The notes under the pieces: generated by a model | What the model was told of the DNA's origin: nothing | The model's input: the letters and a program-made list of their open reading frames with translations, nothing else | Database searches by the model: none | Assembly (NCBI RefSeq): GCF_949987535.1 | Contig: NC_080081.1 | Coordinates: 37,922,428 to 37,986,427 of the forward strand | DNA length: 64,000 nt | DNA from: Balaenoptera acutorostrata | Taxonomy: Eukaryota > Chordata > Mammalia > Artiodactyla > Balaenopteridae | Direction: 5' to 3' | Part shown: in pieces, positions 59,154-64,000 of the stretch | Layout of the letters: each line of letters starts with the position of its first letter | Numbering within the stretch: position 1 is the first letter of the stretch | Made by a program: the position numbers and the translations under genes

Positions 59154-59375
59154 AAAATGTAAAATAGATAGTGGGAAGCAGCTGCATAGCACAGGGAGAT
59201 TAGCTTGGTGCTTTGTGACCACCTAGAGGAGTGGGATAGGGAGGGTGGGAGGGAGACGCAAGAGGGAGGACATATGGTGATATATGTATATGTATAGATG
59301 ATCCACTTTGTTATAAAGCAGAAACTAACACACCATTGCAAAGCAATTATACTCCAATAAAGATATTTTAAAAAA
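59154..59375 (+). mobile_element. LINE-1 3' UTR only, sense
   Basis: 'tagtgggaagcagctgcata', 'gctttgtgaccacctagagg' and 'taacacaccattgcaaagca', with AATAAA at 59356-59361. About 220 bases, severely 5'-truncated. 'aaaatgtaaa' occurs at both edges and may be a short target-site duplication, though the left copy also fits L1 sequence. Confidence 0.92.
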
Positions 59376-60454
59376 TGTAAATCATTTAAACACTAAATTA
59401 TTGTAGAGACAGTTCAGCCATACTGAAGAGTATGAAATTGTATATTCCCTGAGTGTCCCTTGTATTTCTTATTATACATATTTATTGGCATAAAAACGTT
59501 ATTCTCTTTAAAAACCCAGTTTATTCTGAAGACCTTCTTAATTAAAATGGAAATGTTCTTTCATCTATCTCCTAATCTATTTTTATTTCATTGGAAGGTA
59601 CACTTTTAGCTATAAAAGGGTAAATTTTAACATATGATATGTGACCAGAATATATTTCATAATCTTAAGGTAACTTTAACTGAAAATAAATTGATGAAAA
59701 GTGTACTAAAATAGCTACTGTTCCATTGAGAATTTAACCCAAAGCATATGCCTTGGGGAAATTACCTACAAAGAAATAAAAATTATGTGTCATATAGGTT
59801 TATAAGTATAAGAAGTGATACCTCATAGTTGTTATTCAGTGGAAAAAGCACTGAATGTAAAATAAGACCCAGTTTCCAAGTTTTAACTATGGCACTTACC
59901 TATCATATAGCTTTGGACACTTAAACACCATTTATTACTGTACACAATGAAAATGCGAAACTTTCTTTCAAGCTTTGTTCAAAGAATCTAGCATGTAACA
60001 GTACTTTGTAAAATTCTATGATTATTTTTCTGACAATCATATACTACTTCTAACATCTCAGAGAGAGAAACCAAACACATCCTATACCTGGCAATAAAAA
60101 TTGCATTATTTCCCACAAATGTATTTCCCAGGAAGTTAAATATTTCTTAGAATTAATTATTAGTAGTTCATGAGTTAAATACAAGACTTTAAAAATGTCT
60201 TGCTGAATAAAAACATATTGGAACTCATAGAATAAGAAAAACTCTAAAAAAACAGAGACTTCGAATATTGAACACCTGGAATATTGAATTTTTATAGTAT
60301 TATAAAAATAATATAAAAAGAATCACAACAATGCTGCTTAAAATTTTCCTAAACTTCAGTGCAGAAAGTCCTCTGTAGTCAAATATTGAACATTTTGAAT
60401 GTGACACATAATGATGAGAATTCTTTTTTTATTCATTGAGGTTGGCATAATTCT
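59376..60454. other. AT-rich intergenic DNA, nothing recognised
   Basis: No supported gene or repeat family. Confidence 0.45.
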
Positions 60455-60985
60455 AAGGATATACCTAATCAGTTTGTTGATTCTTTTGTAGATGTAATTG
60501 AGGTCTCAAATTAAGATGAGATTATCTCAGTGGACCTGACACAACCAGGTGAACCCTTTAAAAGTAAAGAGATTTCCCTGGCTGATAGAAAAGGGATATC
60601 AGAAAGAATCAAATTATGGGGAAGATTTGACATATTGTGGTTGACTTGAAGACTGGAGTTGGGGGAGAAGCATATGACAAAGATTTTCAGCAGCTTCTAG
60701 AAACTGAGAGTAGTCCATGGATGAAAGTAAACAAGAAAACAGGGACCTCAGCCTACAACATCTTGGAAATGAATTTTGCCAACCATCTGATGTTCTTGGA
60801 AGCATATTCTACCCCAGAGACTCCCCATAAAATCCCAGCCCAGCCAACACCTTAATTTCAGCCTTGGAATACTAAACAGAAACTCAGTTGAACTTGCCTG
60901 GAATTTCTGACCTATAGAACTATTAAATAATAAATAATAGAATTTTAAAATTGTGGTGATTTGTTACTTAATAATAGAAAATCAA
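60455..60985 (+). mobile_element. MLT1-type (MaLR) LTR, sense
   Basis: 'attaagatgagattatctca', 'gtggacctgacacaaccagg', 'aaaatcccagcccagccaac' and 'ttgtggtgatttgttactta' follow an MLT1-family LTR to its end. It is solo and diverged. The 72-codon frame within it is incidental. Confidence 0.65.
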
Positions 60986-61510
60986 TACATTCATTCAACA
61001 AATTGTTTTTGTGTGCCAGCAAGATTTAAGGCACTATGTTGAATAATGTGAGCAAACAAGTATTTAACATATATAAAAGTTGCTCTCTGAAAAATATAGA
61101 AATTAGTTGAGGAGATAAAATGCATAAGTAAACAACCATACAATAAGATAGAAGGGAATTCCAGAAGACACATGGAGAAAAAAGTTATGGATACAAAATA
61201 CATGTTTGAAGGGAAACCTGATGAGAGAGTTGATGAAGACATTTTTATAAAGGTAGTCAAATAAAATACTAGATTATGTGAGCTTCAAATATCAATTGAA
61301 AATATTAGTTGTGCAATTTTTCAGTAAATATCCTGAAGACTGTGAGAAATATAATTGAAAAGGTAAATTGGGATTGTATTACGTAGGTATTGAATGATTA
61401 TCTAAGAATAGTGGACATTATTCTTTATAAAAAACAGAGCTAACAACAATGTTTATCATTGGAGTGACCTAATTAGAGAAATAGTCCTGGAAGAATGAAA
61501 TGAAAGCATT
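60986..61510 (-). mobile_element. L2 3' end, antisense
   Basis: It begins 'cattcattcaacaaattgtt' (the (TGAATGAA)-type L2 terminus in reverse), then 'tgtgccagcaagatttaagg', 'acatggagaaaaaagttatg' and 'cattggagtgacctaattag', in the order of the L2 antisense 3' region. Confidence 0.65.
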
Positions 61511-62558
61511 AGAATAAAATGGATAAGAAAGGGAAAAAGAGTTTCCCCAGAAAACCAGGTTAAGGATCTATTTAAACATCATGGTAAGTGAAATGTGGCC
61601 TTAAATATATATATACACAGATATCTATACAAATATACATATATTTATACACAAATATAAATAGGAACAAAGCACTTTGAGAGATATTGCAAGGTTATTT
61701 CTAAAGAGCAAGAAAGAAATGAAAGGGAGAGGAAAATGTGTGTATATATATTTTTATCCCTTTCCTTTCTCTCTTGCTTCTTGAAATCTCAGGATATACT
61801 GTTTCTGAAATCCTGCGTCTAGGTATGCAGGCAGACAGAGAATAGCATGACATTAATTCAAATGTAAGCAGATGGGCAAGAGAAGTCTGTTTGCAGTATA
61901 GGGAGTGGGTGGTTTTAAAGTAACTATTTCAACTTTCAGTGGGTTTTTCAAAAAAAACTGTGTGTTCTACTTATGAAAGTATAGTTTGAAGTTCTCAGAG
62001 ATAAAGTTTGAAGTTTTTCCTTGAACTTCGCTAAAGTTATGCCTCATATTCTTAATTCTATAGTGAGCAAAACCCAGTAAAAATTATCAGACTGTCCTAC
62101 AGGATTAAGTAGACAAAAGATAGGGTTCAAGACTCTCAAATATGAAAGGGTCATGTTAAACACCCAGTAGTTTCAATCTGAATCCTTGAAAGGCTACTCC
62201 CAAGAATCAATTCTAACGTAAAAAAACTGGGTCTTACAAAGATTGAAGTTCACCCACATATATCAGAATGTCTGATTGGATTAAAATTCCAAATCAAATT
62301 ATTGGTCAAGAAGTTGGGCAGTCAAGATAAACTTTTAGCAATCTCACAGAGTTGGGAATATAGAGGTGTCCATCAAGACACAAGAGAGCTATAAATATTC
62401 AGTCTTTATAATGCAGTCATAAACGGGAACAACTTTTAAGTAAAAGGAATCCTGGAATAGAAAAACCCTCGAAAGATTTAAAACCCTGTCTTGAATAAGC
62501 ACAATCTCAGATTGGATTTAGAGGGCTGCCATATTGGAGGAAAATATTATAGCAAGTT
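61511..62558. other. Intergenic stretch, nothing recognised
   Basis: A TA-rich patch lies at 61600-61660. No supported gene or repeat family. Confidence 0.45.
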
Positions 62559-64000
62559 TTTTTTTTTTTTTAACATCTTTATTAGAGTATAATTGCTTTA
62601 AAATGCGTGTTAGTTTCTGCTTTATAACAAAGTGAATCAGTTATACATATACATATGTCCCCATATCTCTTCCCTATTGCATCTCCCTCCCTCCCACCCT
62701 CCCTATCCCACCCCTCTAGGTGGTCACAAAGCACCGAGCTGATCGCCCTCTGCTATGCGGCTGCTTCCCACTAGCTATCTATTTTACATTTGGTAGTGTA
62801 TATATGCCCATGCCACTCTCTCACTTTGGCCCAGCTTACCCTTCCCCCTCCCCGTATCCTCAAGTCCATTCTCTAGTAGGTCTGTATCTTTATTTCCGTC
62901 TTGCCCCTAGGTTTTTCTGACCTTTTTTTTTTTTTTTTAGATTCCATATATATGTTAGCATAAAGTATATGTTTTTCTCTTTGTGACTTACTTCACTCTG
63001 TATGACAGTCTCTATGTCCATCCACCTCACTACAAATAACTCAGTTTCGTTCCTTTTTATGGCTGAATAATATTCCATTGTATATATGTGCCACATCTTC
63101 TTTATCCATTCATCTGTTGATGGACACTTAGGTTGCTTCCATGTCCTGGCTATTGTAAATAGAGCTGCAATGAACATTTTGGTACATGACTCTTTTTCAA
63201 TTATGGTTTTCTCACGGTAAATGACCAGTAGTGGGATTGCTGGATCATACGGTAGTTCTATTTTTAGTTTTTTAAGGAACCTCCATACTGTTCTCCATAG
63301 TGGCTGTATCAATTTACATTCCCACCAACACTGCAAGAGGGTTCCCTTTCCTCCACATACTCTCCAGCACTTACTGTTTGTAGATTTTCTGATGATGGCC
63401 ATTCTGAATGGTGTGAGATGATATCTCATGGTCATCTTGATTTGTATTTCTCTAATGATTAATGATGTTGAGCATTCTTCATGTGTTTGTTGGCAATCTG
63501 CATATCTTCTTTGGAGAAATGTCTGTTTAGGTCTTCTGCCCATTTATGGATTGGGTTGTTTATTTTTTTGATATTGAGCTGCATGAGTTGCTTGTATGCT
63601 TTGGAGATTAATCCTTTGTCAGTTGCTTCGTTTGCAAATATTTTCTCCCATTCTGAGGGTTGTCTTTTGGTCTTGTTTATGGTTTCCTTTGCTGTGCAAA
63701 AGCTTTTAAGTTTCATTAGGTCCCATTTGTTTATTTGTGTTTTTATTTCCATTTCTCTAGGAGCTGGGTCAAAAAGAATCTTGCTGTGATTTATGTCATA
63801 GAGTGTTCTGCCTACGTTTTCCTCTAAGAGTTTGATAGTATCTAGCCTTACACTTAGGTCTTTAAACCATTTTGAGTTTATTTTTGTGTATGGTGTCAGG
63901 GAGTGTTCTAATTTCATACTTTTACATGTACCTGTCCAGTTTTCCCAGCACCACTTATTGAAGAGGCTGTCTTTTCTCCACTGTATATGCTTGCCTCCTT
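62559..64000 (-). mobile_element. LINE-1 3' end, antisense, running off the window
   Basis: It starts at a T-run (about 62559-62571) with 'aacatctttattagagtata' and a full cetartiodactyl L1 3' UTR ('gcatctccctccctcccacc', 'ggtggtcacaaagcaccgag'), then ORF2 from the C-terminus inward. It is of the same 3' UTR type as the elements at 1-1287, 55.5 kb and 59.2 kb. The 5' end is outside the window. Confidence 0.95.
62890..64000 (-). pseudogene. L1 ORF2 C-terminal part, broken, partial
   Basis: Two overlapping open pieces, 63917-63459 (152 codons, [36 protein letters not shown]) and 63543-62890 (217 codons, [29 protein letters not shown]), are offset by a single frameshift near 63460-63540. The cysteine motif reads [18 protein letters not shown]: the histidine is replaced by glutamine (codon at 63333-63331). 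Otherwise this is the best-preserved ORF2 C-terminus of the window. The first two thirds lie beyond the edge. Confidence 0.9.

Noticed and set aside
1..64000. BovB/RTE LINE as a sign of a ruminant
   Set aside because: No BovB sequence or its short tail SINE was seen. The CHR SINEs and L1 types fit a cetacean better.

Overview
This looks like a nuclear stretch of a mammalian genome, most likely a cetacean (whale or dolphin). Two signals support that. First, several tRNA-derived SINEs of the CHR type (Cetacea-Hippo-Ruminant, tRNA-Glu related) are present, with the typical 'cttccctggtggcgcagtgg' head and 'cagccaagaataaataaat' tail. Second, the L1 3' UTRs are of the cetartiodactyl type, ending 'ccattgtaaagcaattatactccaataaag'. 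The assignment rests on recognition of these families, not on a database search. Base composition is AT-rich throughout. I find no host protein-coding gene, exon, tRNA or rRNA gene I can support. The window reads as a gene desert made largely of LINE-1.

Layout. 1-1287 is the 3' end of a fairly young L1 (+), cut by the window edge. 1.3-12.1 kb is AT-rich DNA with an MLT1-type LTR, an old L1ME 3' UTR carrying a CHR SINE, a MIR and several simple repeats. 12.1-17.3 kb holds two old antisense L1M elements, one with a tiny nested L1 insertion bounded by a perfect 16-bp duplication. 18.1-24.6 kb is a full-length antisense L1 (L1-A) between perfect 18-bp target-site duplications. 24.8-25.7 kb is an older L1M piece. 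25.7-32.1 kb is a second full-length antisense L1 (L1-B), split by a CHR SINE. 32.9-37.0 kb is an old sense L1M and further L1M/HAL1-like debris, followed by a MIR and a solo class I ERV LTR with visible TATA and AATAAA signals. 38.6-45.5 kb has more L1M remnants, one inverted in the twin-priming manner, plus L2 pieces and two Tigger-like DNA transposon remnants. 48.2-53.2 kb has L2, an MLT1 LTR and a sense L1MA-like element. 53.9-64 kb has a MIR, two more L1 3' ends, a young GC-rich SINE, an MLT1 LTR, an antisense L2 and the 3' end of a last antisense L1 running off the window.

The most informative object is L1-A. Its own 3' UTR stops after about 60 bases and is followed by about 670 bases of unrelated sequence (an MLT1-like LTR piece and an old L1M piece). 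A canonical AATAAA and a poly(A) tract come next, all inside one pair of target-site duplications. The simplest reading is that a rearranged or read-through source L1 transcript was retrotransposed here with a chimeric, transduced 3' tail. None of the L1 copies looks active: ORF1 and ORF2 are broken by stops and frameshifts, and the reverse-transcriptase FADD motif is altered in all three copies where I located it.
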